Of a stretch of 64,000 bases of DNA, positions 25,954-35,082 are shown one piece after another. How positions within the stretch are numbered: the first letter of the stretch is position 1; every line of letters starts with the position of its first letter. The notes beneath the pieces are model-generated. The model was not told the origin of the DNA and did no database searches. It was given only the letters and a program-made list of their open reading frames with translations. The stretch comes from Mycolicibacterium porcinum (GTDB lineage: Bacteria; Actinomycetota; Actinomycetes; Mycobacteriales; Mycobacteriaceae). The translations under genes were made by a program, and so were the position numbers. The DNA lies in NCBI GenBank assembly GCA_001942045.1, contig MSTD01000011.1, forward strand, positions 62,001-126,000. The letters are read 5' to 3'.

Positions 25954-27303
25954 ATGATGGCGTTCTTCCCGAAGCCGGCCGTCGGCAGCTGGACCGAGAA
26001 CTGGCCCGAATTGGGCACCGCCCCGGTCAACTACGAGGACTCGATCGATCCCGAGCACTGGAAGCTGGAGCAGCAGGCCATCTTCCGCAAGACCTGGTTG
26101 CAGATGGGCCGGGTGGAGCTGATTCCCAAGAAGGGCAGCTACATCACCCGGGAGCTGCCATCGGTCGGTCCCGGCACCTCGATCATCATCGTCAACGACG
26201 GAGACCAGATCCGCGCCTTCTACAACCTGTGCCGCCACCGCGGAAACAAGTTGGTGTGGAACGACTACCCGGGCGAAGAAGTCTCCGGCAGCTGCCGCCA
26301 GTTCGTCTGCAAGTACCACGCCTGGCGTTACAGCCTCAAGGGCGACCTGACGTTCATCCAGCAGGAGCAGGAGTTCTTCGACGTCGACAAGGCCGACTAC
26401 CCACTCAAGCCGGTGCGCTGCGAGGTGTGGGAGGGCTTCATCTTCGTCAACTTCGACGACGACGCGGTGTCACTCGAGGAGTACCTGGGCGAGTTCGCCG
26501 AGGGTCTCAAGGGCTACCCGTTCCACGAGATGACCGAGCACTACAGCTACCGCTCGGAGATCAAGGCCAACTGGAAGCTGTTCATCGACGCGTTCGTCGA
26601 GTTCTACCACGCGCCGATCCTGCACATGAAGCAGGCCGAGAAGGAGGAAGCCGAGAAGCTGGCCAAGTTCGGCTTCGAAGCGTTGCACTACGACATCAAG
26701 GGCGATCACTCGATGATCTCGTCCTGGGGCGGCATGAGCCCGCCGAAGGACCTCAAAATGGTCAAGCCGATCGAGCGCATCCTGCACAGTGGCTTGTTCG
26801 GGCCCTGGGATCGCCCCGACATCAAGGGCATCCTGCCCGACGAGTTGCCGCCGGCGATCAATCCCGGACGGCACTCCACGTGGGGACAGGACTCTTTCGA
26901 GTTCTTCCCGAATTTCACCCTGCTGTTCTGGGCGCCGGGCTGGTATCTGACCTACAACTACTGGCCCACCGGTGTCGACAGCCACATCTTCGAGGCCGAC
27001 CTGTACTTCGTGCCGCCGAAGAACCTGCGCGAGCGGCTGTCCCAGGAACTGGCCGCCGTGACGTTCAAGGAGTACGCGTTCCAGGACGCCAACACGCTGG
27101 AAGCCACCCAGACCCAGATCGGCACCCGCGCCGTGCTCGACTTCCCGCTGTGCGACCAGGAAATTCTGCTGCGCCACCTGCACCACACCGCGCACAAGTA
27201 CGTCGACCGGTACAAGGAATCCACGTCCAACGGGAACGGCTCGACCAACGGCAAGCACGCCCCGACCGAGAAGGCCGCAGAAAAGGATGCCGCAAATGTC
27301 TAA
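25954..27303 (+). CDS. Rieske non-heme iron oxygenase, alpha subunit
   Basis: A 449-residue ring-hydroxylating-oxygenase alpha subunit. Rieske cluster: Cys93-x-His95 and Cys119-x2-His122. Mononuclear iron: His219 and His224 in EFYHAPILH, with Asp378 (FQDANTLE) as probable third ligand. The bridging residue between the two centres, usually aspartate two residues before the first histidine, is Glu216 here; a bridging glutamate is known in carnitine monooxygenase CntA. ATG at 25954 or the next codon. No ferredoxin or reductase gene is adjacent, so electrons come from elsewhere. The acidic, Asn/Gly-rich tail is probably disordered. It oxygenates a cyclic substrate, identity unknown. Confidence 0.92.
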   Translation: MMAFFPKPAVGSWTENWPELGTAPVNYEDSIDPEHWKLEQQAIFRKTWLQMGRVELIPKKGSYITRELPSVGPGTSIIIVNDGDQIRAFYNLCRHRGNKLVWNDYPGEEVSGSCRQFVCKYHAWRYSLKGDLTFIQQEQEFFDVDKADYPLKPVRCEVWEGFIFVNFDDDAVSLEEYLGEFAEGLKGYPFHEMTEHYSYRSEIKANWKLFIDAFVEFYHAPILHMKQAEKEEAEKLAKFGFEALHYDIKGDHSMISSWGGMSPPKDLKMVKPIERILHSGLFGPWDRPDIKGILPDELPPAINPGRHSTWGQDSFEFFPNFTLLFWAPGWYLTYNYWPTGVDSHIFEADLYFVPPKNLRERLSQELAAVTFKEYAFQDANTLEATQTQIGTRAVLDFPLCDQEILLRHLHHTAHKYVDRYKESTSNGNGSTNGKHAPTEKAAEKDAANV

Positions 27304-27625
27304 GTTGCCAGAGGAATTCGCCGACCTGGAGCGGTTCAGCGACTGGTGCCTGCCCACCGAGGAGGAGCGCTATCAGAAGCGGCTCAACTCCTCGATGGAG
27401 GAGATGCAGGCACTGTACGACGCCGGCATGGCGCGCCTCGAAGACATCATGGTCTACGTCGATGCCCGCTTCCCGCTCAAGAGCATGCCCGACGACGCCA
27501 AGGCACTGGTGCACCTCGGTCAATCCATCGTCATGGTGAGCTTCCCGGTCGAGGTGTGGAAGCAACCGCGGGTGCTCGACAGCGGTGCGGCCTACATCAA
27601 ACTCATCAAGGAGCCGGTGGTCTAG
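27296..27625 (+). CDS. small conserved-looking protein coupled to the Rieske oxygenase
   Basis: A 109-residue protein starting MSKLPEEFADLERFSDWCLP, overlapping the oxygenase stop by 8 bp, with AAAGGA as ribosome site. It is largely helical with a long amphipathic stretch (RYQKRLNSSMEEMQALYDAGM) and ends in hydrophobic strands. I recognise no family. It is not the NTF2-fold beta subunit usual for ring-hydroxylating dioxygenases. The tight overlap suggests a dedicated partner, possibly a structural subunit. Confidence 0.75.
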   Translation: MSKLPEEFADLERFSDWCLPTEEERYQKRLNSSMEEMQALYDAGMARLEDIMVYVDARFPLKSMPDDAKALVHLGQSIVMVSFPVEVWKQPRVLDSGAAYIKLIKEPVV

Positions 27626-27627
27626 GC

Positions 27628-28861
<1,234 letters not shown>

Positions 28862-28878
<17 letters not shown>

Positions 28879-29320
28879 TGGGCCGGGCGCCCCACCGACA
28901 CGTACCGAGGATCTGATCGAGATCCAGCAGGTGCTCGCCAAGTATGCGGTAACCATCACCCAGGGCGACATCGACGGTCTGATCAGTGTTTTCACACCCG
29001 ACGGCACCTACAGCGCATTCGGCGAGACCTACACGCTGAATCGCTTCCCGGTACTGGTGGACGCCGCTCCCAAGGGCCTGTTCATGACCGGCACCGCCCT
29101 CATCGACCTGGTCGAGGGGGCCGATACGGCATCGGGAACCCAGCCGCTGTGCTTCATCGAGCACTCCAAGCACGACATGCGCATCGGCTACTACCGGGAC
29201 ACCTACGAGCGGACCGCCGAGGGCTGGCGACTGAAGACCCGGGCGATGACCTTTATCCGGCGCAACGGCGACCACGACCACGGCCGGCCGCACGCGATCG
29301 GCAGGCCGGAAGCCGGATGA
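28862..29320 (+). CDS. SnoaL-like NTF2-fold protein
   Basis: A 152-residue protein whose ATG lies 17 bp inside the end of the amidohydrolase gene. NTF2/SnoaL-type features: TRTEDLIEIQQVLAKYAVTI helix, TQGDIDGLISVFTPDGTYS, and a C-terminal TYERTAEGWRLKTRAMTF. Such proteins act as isomerases, dehydratases or hydrolases on polycyclic intermediates, or as small subunits of oxygenases. In this operon it could be the oxygenase beta-type subunit or a separate isomerase; not decidable here. Confidence 0.78.
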
Positions 29321-29381
29321 GCGAGCGTAGCGAGCGAATGACAGATCTGGAGTGCGGGAGCCGAGCATGCGAGGCAACCGC

Positions 29382-30506
29382 ATGAGCGAGCTCTTCGAAC
29401 CTGCGACTTTTCGTGCGGCACTGCAGGATTGGCTCGCGGCGAACGACCTGACACCGCCAGACGACCACACGCTGTCAGGTCACATCCGCCAGTTCGCCCG
29501 CGTGCAGAAGGCGCTGTACGACGGCGGCTGGAGCCGCTACGGCTGGCCTGAGCACGCCGGCGGACTGGGCGGCCCGGCGATGCTGCGCGCCATCGTCGGT
29601 GAGGAGGTCGTGGGCCGCAGACTGGCCGAACCCGGCCCGTACTCGATGCTGGAAGTACTGGCGCCGACGATGATCGACTACGCGCCCAAGGAACTGGCCG
29701 CCGAGATGGTGCCGAAACTGCTGTCCGGCGAAGAGCAGTGGTGCCAGGGCTTCTCCGAACCCGGCTCCGGCAGCGACCTGGCTTCGCTGACCACTCGCGC
29801 GGTCCAGCGCGAGGACGGCAAGTGGATCGTCAACGGTCAGAAGGTCTGGACCAGCTTCGCCCAGTACTCGCACCGCTGCATCCTGCTGACCCGCACCGGC
29901 GACGCCGACACTCCGAATCATCGGGCGATCACCGCGTTCTTCGTCGACACCGACTCCCCCGGCGTCACGGTCCGGCCGTTGCGCACCATGCACGATGTGG
30001 ACGAGTTCTGCGAGGTGTACTTCGACGACGTCGAGGTCGACGAGAGCCGAATGCTCGGCAAGCCGGGCGACGGCTGGCAGCTGGCGATGGACCTGCTGCC
30101 ATACGAGCGTTCAACCTGCTTCTGGCAGCGCATCGCCTACCTGTACTCGCGGTTCGACGCCCTCGTCGAAGCGGTGAAACGGCAAGGGCAGGTGGTGGAT
30201 CCGGACCTCGGCGAGGTCTACCTGGCTCTGCACACGCTGCGCTGTCGTTCGGCGGCAACCCAGCACCGGCTGGCCGAGGGCCACAAGTTGGGGCCGGACA
30301 CCTCGATCGACAAGGTGCTCCTGGCGAGTGCCGAACAGCTGCTCTACGACACCGCACGCAATCTGATGCCCGGCGTCATCGAGCTCGAGGACTCCGAATG
30401 GCGCACCGAGTACCTGTATTCGCGGGCGTCGACCATCTATGGCGGCACGGCCGAGGTGCAGCGCAACATCATCGCCCGCCGGCTGCTCGACCTCGGGAAG
30501 GAGTGA
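29382..30506 (+). CDS. acyl-CoA dehydrogenase, large/catalytic subunit of a heteromeric pair
   Basis: About 374 residues from the ATG at 29382 (MSELFEPATF). ACAD motifs: GFSEPGSGSDLAS, NGQKVWTSFAQ, and the C-terminal RASTIYGGTAEVQRNII. It is followed 3 bp later by a shorter ACAD-like gene, the arrangement of the alpha2beta2 dehydrogenases of steroid side-chain degradation (FadE26-FadE27, FadE28-FadE29). The 60 bp before it carry a GAGCGAGCG/TAGCGAGCG direct-repeat tract common in mycobacterial intergenic DNA. Probably acts on a bulky cyclic acyl-CoA. Confidence 0.88.
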   Translation: MSELFEPATFRAALQDWLAANDLTPPDDHTLSGHIRQFARVQKALYDGGWSRYGWPEHAGGLGGPAMLRAIVGEEVVGRRLAEPGPYSMLEVLAPTMIDYAPKELAAEMVPKLLSGEEQWCQGFSEPGSGSDLASLTTRAVQREDGKWIVNGQKVWTSFAQYSHRCILLTRTGDADTPNHRAITAFFVDTDSPGVTVRPLRTMHDVDEFCEVYFDDVEVDESRMLGKPGDGWQLAMDLLPYERSTCFWQRIAYLYSRFDALVEAVKRQGQVVDPDLGEVYLALHTLRCRSAATQHRLAEGHKLGPDTSIDKVLLASAEQLLYDTARNLMPGVIELEDSEWRTEYLYSRASTIYGGTAEVQRNIIARRLLDLGKE

Positions 30507-30509
30507 GGA

Positions 30510-31316
30510 GTGACCGCATTGGATACCGAATCGCTGGGTCTGCTCGAAGACACGCTCCGCAAGACGATGCTGTCAGCGTCGGGCGCCAAGCTAGACGCCG
30601 CCCTGGCCGAGCTCGGCTGGAGCGAGATGCTGTCCGACATGTCTGAGGTCGCGCTGCCGCTGGTGTTCCGGCTGCTGGGCGAAACAGGTTCGCACGCCTC
30701 GATTCTCAACGACGTGCTGCTCGAGACCATCGGGGGTCTGCCCGGCGGAACCCCACCGATGCCGTATGCCGGTGGGACCTGGGTGGTGTGGGAGCGGGGC
30801 GAAAACCCCGCCAGCGCCGACGAAACCATGGGCGGCCTGCCGCTACGGGTGGTTCCCGACGGCCAGCTGCTCCGGATCTCCGAGGCGCGCCGCGCACTGG
30901 GCTGGTGGCTGGTCGGCTCGGCCCGCGCGATGCTGGCCCTGGCCCGACAGCATGCCCTGGACCGGGTCCAGTTCGGCAAGCCCATCTCGTCCTTCCAGGC
31001 CGTGCGGCACCGGCTGGCCGAGACACTGGTGGCCATCGAAGGTGCCGAGGCAACGCTCAGCTTGCCCGGCGCGGACAACGTCGACCTCAACTCACTGCTG
31101 GCCAAGGCCGCCGCGGGTAAGGCCGCGCTGACCGCGGCCAAGCACTGCCAGCAGGTGCTGGGCGGCATCGGCTTCACCGAGGAGCACGAGCTGCACCACC
31201 ACGTGAAGCGGGTACTCGTGCTCGACGGATTGCTCGGCAGTTCAAGGGAACTCACTCGCAAGGCCGGCGCCGGGCTGCGCGCCCGCGGCACCGTCCCCCG
31301 CCTCGCCCAGCTGTAG
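30510..31316 (+). CDS. acyl-CoA dehydrogenase-like small subunit
   Basis: A 268-residue truncated-type ACAD: the N-terminal helical domain is reduced, the C-terminal helical domain (DRVQFGKPISSFQAV, QQVLGGIGFTEEHELHHHVKR) is retained. Such partners supply part of the FAD site to the alpha subunit. Start at GTG 30510 with GGAGGAG upstream. Ends the Rieske operon, just before a strong bidirectional hairpin. Confidence 0.86.
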   Translation: MTALDTESLGLLEDTLRKTMLSASGAKLDAALAELGWSEMLSDMSEVALPLVFRLLGETGSHASILNDVLLETIGGLPGGTPPMPYAGGTWVVWERGENPASADETMGGLPLRVVPDGQLLRISEARRALGWWLVGSARAMLALARQHALDRVQFGKPISSFQAVRHRLAETLVAIEGAEATLSLPGADNVDLNSLLAKAAAGKAALTAAKHCQQVLGGIGFTEEHELHHHVKRVLVLDGLLGSSRELTRKAGAGLRARGTVPRLAQL

Positions 31317-31327
31317 CGTTTCCCCGC

Positions 31328-31385
31328 CGAGCAGACATGAAACTGCCCATTTTCACGCGAAAGTGGGCAGCTTTATGTCTGCTCG
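31328..31385. terminator. long palindromic hairpin between converging genes
   Basis: Outer arms begin CGAGCAGACAT and end ATGTCTGCTCG; inner arms CTGCCCA and TGGGCAG, closing over TTTC-acgc-GAAA. It separates the ACAD beta gene (plus) from the end of the cyclase gene (minus), overlapping the last codons of the latter. The CGAGCAGAC ends recur in the hairpin at 62744-62801. Confidence 0.75.
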
Positions 31386-32869
31386 CGCTCTGGGACAAGG
31401 GGTTCGGCGAAGACTGTCGCCGTCGACCGGCCGCGCAGCACCGTCGAACCGCGCACCACCCAGTGCCGCCCTTCGTCGGCATCCGCATGGGCAAGCGCAC
31501 TGCCCGAACACAACACCGTCGACTCGCGGTCCTTGGCGTGGTCGGCCAATCGCGCCGCCTCGTTGACCGCGTCACCGATCACGGTGTATTCGTAACGGTT
31601 CTCGGCTCCGATGTTGCCGGCGAACACCGAACCACACGAAATGCCCACGCCGAACTCCACATCCGGCAGTTGGTGCAGCCGTGGCACCAACGCCCGGGCG
31701 GTGGCCAGGGCCGAGGAGGCCGGGTTGTCCAGCCGCAGCGGCGCACCGAACACGGCGAGCACGGCGTCACCCTCGAACTTGTTGATCAGCCCGTGATGGC
31801 GCTCGACGGTGTCCACCACGATCTTGAAGAACCCGTTGAGCAACTGGGCGACCTCCTCGGGCGGACGCGACGCACCCAGTGCCGTCGAGCCGACTAGGTC
31901 GACGTAGAGAACGGCGGCCTCCCGAACGTCACCGGCGACCGCTCCGCCCTGCTGCAGCGCATGGCGGGCCACATCGACACCGACGTAGCGACCGAACAGG
32001 TCCCGCAACCGATTCCGCTCGGCCAGGCCCGCCAGCATCCGGTTGAATCCGTGTTGGAGCCGGCCGATCTCTGATGGCTCGTACACCTTGACCGAGACTC
32101 CGGACCAGCCGCGTTCCACCGCTTTCATGGCCAGCACCACTTCGCCGACCGGGTCCGATACCGACCGCGCCACCAGCACCATCGACCGAAGTCCGAAGAC
32201 CAGTGAGATGACGGCCAGCACCAGCACCGCCGCCTCGACCGGCGCTGTCTTCTGCACGAACCAGCCGTTGGACCGCGCCAAGACGATCAGCGCGATGCCG
32301 GCCAGGGGCAGCCCGCTGAACAGGGTCCAGATCGTGACCAGCCGGGCCAGCACGCCGGGCATCCGCACGATCGTGGACGAGGAGTCGGTCAGTGACGCGG
32401 CGACGATCGGTCGCAACATCCGTTGCGTCACCAGGAATCCCATGCAGGCGGCGGCGATCCCGCCGAAGAGGATCGCACCGCCCATCACGTACGCGACACC
32501 TCCCCCGACATCGAGGTTCAGCAGCGTGTACACGAGCGCGCTCACCGCCCAGGTGGTGAACTGGATGATGGTCTGACGAGGGGCGATGCGCATGGCGGCG
32601 CGCTGCTGTTGCGGCGTCGGCTTGTCCCCCGCGGCAAACCATTTGAACGTCGGGTGGACGTTCACCCACCCCACGATCGTGTCGACGATCGCTGCCGCCA
32701 CCATCAGCGCGATGAGTGCGACCAAGTTGGCCCAAGTCAGTAGCTCACGAGCGTCGCCGACGGTGTTGCGACTGAGCGCCAGCACGACGAGCGTCACGGC
32801 CGCCGCAGCGGTGGTCTGCGCGTAGATCTGCCTGGCCGCGTAACTCACACTGAGCCGGATCGCCCCCAT
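31373..32869 (-). CDS. membrane adenylate/guanylate cyclase, class III, with HAMP domain
   Basis: A 498-residue protein: about six hydrophobic helices in the first 240 residues, a HAMP segment (ARSVSDPVGEVVLAMKAVERG through FNRMLAGLAERNRL), and a C-terminal class III cyclase domain. Catalytic landmarks are LYVDLVGST (metal-binding Asp), NKFEGDAVLAVFG, and EYTVIGDAVNEAARLA. This is the layout of the mycobacterial Rv1318c-1320c/Rv3645 group, which make cAMP. It starts 15 bp after the enoyl-CoA hydratase stop, so it is probably co-transcribed with it from the promoter carrying the 33755-33773 palindrome, an unusual link of cAMP synthesis to a catabolic operon. Confidence 0.9.
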   Translation of the reverse strand: MGAIRLSVSYAARQIYAQTTAAAAVTLVVLALSRNTVGDARELLTWANLVALIALMVAAAIVDTIVGWVNVHPTFKWFAAGDKPTPQQQRAAMRIAPRQTIIQFTTWAVSALVYTLLNLDVGGGVAYVMGGAILFGGIAAACMGFLVTQRMLRPIVAASLTDSSSTIVRMPGVLARLVTIWTLFSGLPLAGIALIVLARSNGWFVQKTAPVEAAVLVLAVISLVFGLRSMVLVARSVSDPVGEVVLAMKAVERGWSGVSVKVYEPSEIGRLQHGFNRMLAGLAERNRLRDLFGRYVGVDVARHALQQGGAVAGDVREAAVLYVDLVGSTALGASRPPEEVAQLLNGFFKIVVDTVERHHGLINKFEGDAVLAVFGAPLRLDNPASSALATARALVPRLHQLPDVEFGVGISCGSVFAGNIGAENRYEYTVIGDAVNEAARLADHAKDRESTVLCSGSALAHADADEGRHWVVRGSTVLRGRSTATVFAEPLVPEREQT

Positions 32870-32884
32870 CTCAGAGGCCCGGGC

Positions 32885-33667
32885 CTACTTGATGTTCTGC
32901 TTCATTCCGTCGATATCCATCAGCACCGGCCATCCGCTGACGCTAAGCGCATTGCCGTGCCCGGTCTGGTGAATATCGAACACCGATTGGATCGCGGCAT
33001 AGAAACCCTGTACGTCGAGCGTCTGGTTGACCGCGCGCTTGGCCTGACGGAGCGCGAACGCCGGCATCTGCGCGATCTGGGCGGCCAACTCGGCCGTCTG
33101 GGCGTCGAGCTCGTCGCGCGGCACCACCCGGTTGACCATGCCGGTGCGCTCGGCTTCCTCCGCAGTCAGCGCCCGGCCGGTGAACAGGATCTCCTTGGCC
33201 TTGCGGGCACCGAGCTCCCAGGTGTGGCCGTGGTACTCGACACCGCCGATACCCATCAGCGCCACCGGATCGGAGAACAGCGCGTCGTCGGCGGCCAGGA
33301 TCAGATCGCATGGCCAGCACAGCAGGAGACCGCCGGAGATGCAGCGTCCCTGGACCGCCGCGATCGACGGCTTGGGCACGTTGCGCCATCTCAGCGTGTA
33401 CTCCAGATAGCGCCGCGACTCGTGCTCGATGAGGAATTCCAGCGTGACCTTGTCCGGCACCGGCCCACCGCCGCGCAGGTCATGCCCCGCGGAGAAGTGC
33501 TTGCCGTTGGCGCGCAGCACAATAACCTTCACCTCACGGTCATCGGCGGCCCTGGTCCAGGCGGCGTCGAGCTCATCGAGGAGTTCCGGGTTCTGCGCGT
33601 TGGCTGCCTCCGGCCGGTTGAGCGTGATCGTGGCGACCGAATCGGCGACGTCGTAGTCGATGTACAC
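32885..33667 (-). CDS. enoyl-CoA hydratase/isomerase (crotonase family)
   Basis: About 260 residues beginning at GTG 33667 (YIDYDVADSVATITLNRPE) with AGAAGGA five bases upstream; a GTG 18 bp earlier lacks a ribosome site. Oxyanion segments are FSAGHDLRGG and QGRCISGGLL; GIGGVEYHGH follows in place of the canonical glutamate region, so hydratase versus other crotonase reactions is open. Divergent from the TetR at 33894 with a perfect operator between them. Confidence 0.87.
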   Translation of the reverse strand: MYIDYDVADSVATITLNRPEAANAQNPELLDELDAAWTRAADDREVKVIVLRANGKHFSAGHDLRGGGPVPDKVTLEFLIEHESRRYLEYTLRWRNVPKPSIAAVQGRCISGGLLLCWPCDLILAADDALFSDPVALMGIGGVEYHGHTWELGARKAKEILFTGRALTAEEAERTGMVNRVVPRDELDAQTAELAAQIAQMPAFALRQAKRAVNQTLDVQGFYAAIQSVFDIHQTGHGNALSVSGWPVLMDIDGMKQNIK

Positions 33668-33754
33668 GTGTTTCCTTCTGTTCACAGCTGCCACACGGCG
33701 GCACCGATTTTGATGTGAAACCCTTCTTCTCAAAGGACTTCTATAATTCCCATC

Positions 33755-33773
33755 GTGAGAATACTATTCTCAC
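33755..33773. promoter_or_regulatory. candidate operator, perfect GAGAAT-N3-ATTCTC palindrome
   Basis: GTGAGAAT-act-ATTCTCAC, eight-base perfect arms around three bases (core 33757-33771). It lies between the divergent hydratase/cyclase unit and the TetR gene, the classical place for an autoregulatory TetR site. Best copy in the window. Confidence 0.8.
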
Positions 33774-33893
33774 AACACGAAAGTTACAATCTCCGACACG
33801 TTGGCCGCGAGGGGGTCTGGCACCACAATGGCAAGGCGTTCTCCGGTACAGTCAGTTCATGTTCTCCCCACTCGACAAGCGTCGGAGCAGCCA

Positions 33894-34547
33894 GTGACCA
33901 CCGCTGGCGAAGAACCCGCGTGGAAGCAACGAGCTGTCGAGCGGTCCATCAAAACCGCCAAGTTGCGCGCCGCCCAGCGGGTGCAACGGTTCCTGGACGC
34001 GGCCCAGGCGATCATCATCGAAAAGGGCAGCACCGACTTCACGGTGCAAGAGGTCGTTGACCGCTCCCGCCAGTCGCTACGCAGCTTCTACCTGCAGTTC
34101 GACGGCAAGCACGAGCTGCTGCTGGCACTGTTCGAGGACGCGTTGAGCCGCTCGGCGGATCAGATCCGGGCCGCGACCTCGACACAGGGCGAGCCGATCG
34201 AACGCCTCAAGGTCGCCATCCAGCTGCTCTTCGAATCGTCCCGGCCCGACCCGGCCGCCAAGCGCCCGCTGTTCACCGACTTCGCGCCGCGTTTGCTGGT
34301 TTCGCATCCATCAGAGGTCAAGGTCGCGCACGCACCACTGCTGGCACTGCTGACCGAGCTCATGGAGGAAGCCTCCGAGGCCGGCCAGCTACGCCCCGGA
34401 ATCAACCCGCGACGAATGGCTGCGATGACCATGCAGACCGTGATGTTCGTCGCACAGTCCAGCGGCGGCGCCGACGAAGCCTCGGCCAATCCGATCACCG
34501 CCGATGAGGTCTGGGACTTCGTGGCCAACGGATTCGCCGCCAGCTAG
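33894..34547 (+). CDS. TetR-family regulator, candidate master repressor of the GAGAAT-N3-ATTCTC regulon
   Basis: About 217 residues from a GTG with GGAG six bases upstream. The helix-turn-helix is FTVQEVVDRSRQSLRSFYLQF, and the C-terminal domain is helical as in the family. The frame is open from 33801 but the longer N-terminus is basic and atypical. The divergent promoter holds the best copy of the palindrome, and six further copies lie at other promoters of the window; this is the only regulator gene adjacent to a perfect copy besides the IclR gene at 56719. Assignment as the cognate repressor is inference. Ligand probably a pathway CoA ester. Confidence 0.85.
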   Translation: MTTAGEEPAWKQRAVERSIKTAKLRAAQRVQRFLDAAQAIIIEKGSTDFTVQEVVDRSRQSLRSFYLQFDGKHELLLALFEDALSRSADQIRAATSTQGEPIERLKVAIQLLFESSRPDPAAKRPLFTDFAPRLLVSHPSEVKVAHAPLLALLTELMEEASEAGQLRPGINPRRMAAMTMQTVMFVAQSSGGADEASANPITADEVWDFVANGFAAS

Positions 34548-34548
34548 C

Positions 34549-34713
34549 TCAGAATTTCGTTCTCCTAATAAAAGAACTCTCTTTACGCTCAGGCGTGAGC
34601 TCGATCTCCGGAGTCACCGTCATCGCGTCGCACAGCAGGCGACCCGCACCGTCGGAGTCCACGCCGTGCGCTCGATCGTCGACCACCCGCACCCCGAACG
34701 GAGCGGTGTTCAT
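34549..34713 (-). pseudogene. possible gene remnant
   Basis: A minus-strand stretch reading DYFSPEDMNTAPFGVRVVDD then PEIELTPERKES, with GC-rich third positions like the real genes for most of its length, but no full-length gene around it. It runs out into lower-GC codons before a TGA. I recognise no family. It may be the 3' end of a decayed gene or chance. Within the 535-bp interval 34548-35082, otherwise without a convincing gene. Confidence 0.25.
34550..34564. promoter_or_regulatory. weak operator-like site (10/12)
   Basis: CAGAAT-ttc-GTTCTC, two mismatches to the palindrome, directly after the TetR stop. Could be a degenerate site or chance. Confidence 0.3.
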
Positions 34714-34748
34714 GTCTTCGGGGCTGAAATAGTCGGCGCCGCGCGGGC

Positions 34749-34779
34749 GATCCGTGCGGCCTGATAGGCCGCACGGATC
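34749..34779. terminator. perfect 14-bp hairpin downstream of TetR
   Basis: Arms GATCCGTGCGGCCT (34749-34762) and AGGCCGCACGGATC (34766-34779) are exact complements around a three-base loop. About 200 bp after the TetR stop. Probably a terminator for the TetR transcript; no U-tract. Confidence 0.55.
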
Positions 34780-34933
34780 CGAGCGAGAACTGCACGGCAC
34801 CTCAACCGAATCGTCGCGATATCGCGGCGTGAGCCGCGAATCACGCGGTCAACGCGGTGCCCTCGTCCGCGCCGCAGCGCCCAGGATCCCGCTCGGCCCT
34901 GGACCGCCGCAGATCGACGCCGCAATGACGGCC

Positions 34934-34948
34934 GAGAATCCAATTCTT
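34934..34948. promoter_or_regulatory. candidate operator, GAGAAT-N3-ATTCTC family (11/12)
   Basis: GAGAAT-cca-ATTCTT, one mismatch in the outermost base, 134 bp upstream of the SDR start at 35083. Places that SDR in the candidate regulon. Confidence 0.55.
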
Positions 34949-35082
34949 CGGTACAGAGAGCAGAAATTGCCCAAAACGTATCTGTCGTTGACACGACGGC
35001 CACGCCGGTGACAGAGTTGCTGAGCAGGTGCACAGTATTTCACCGAGCATGCGGCAGACACGAACAAGAACTGGGGTAATCA

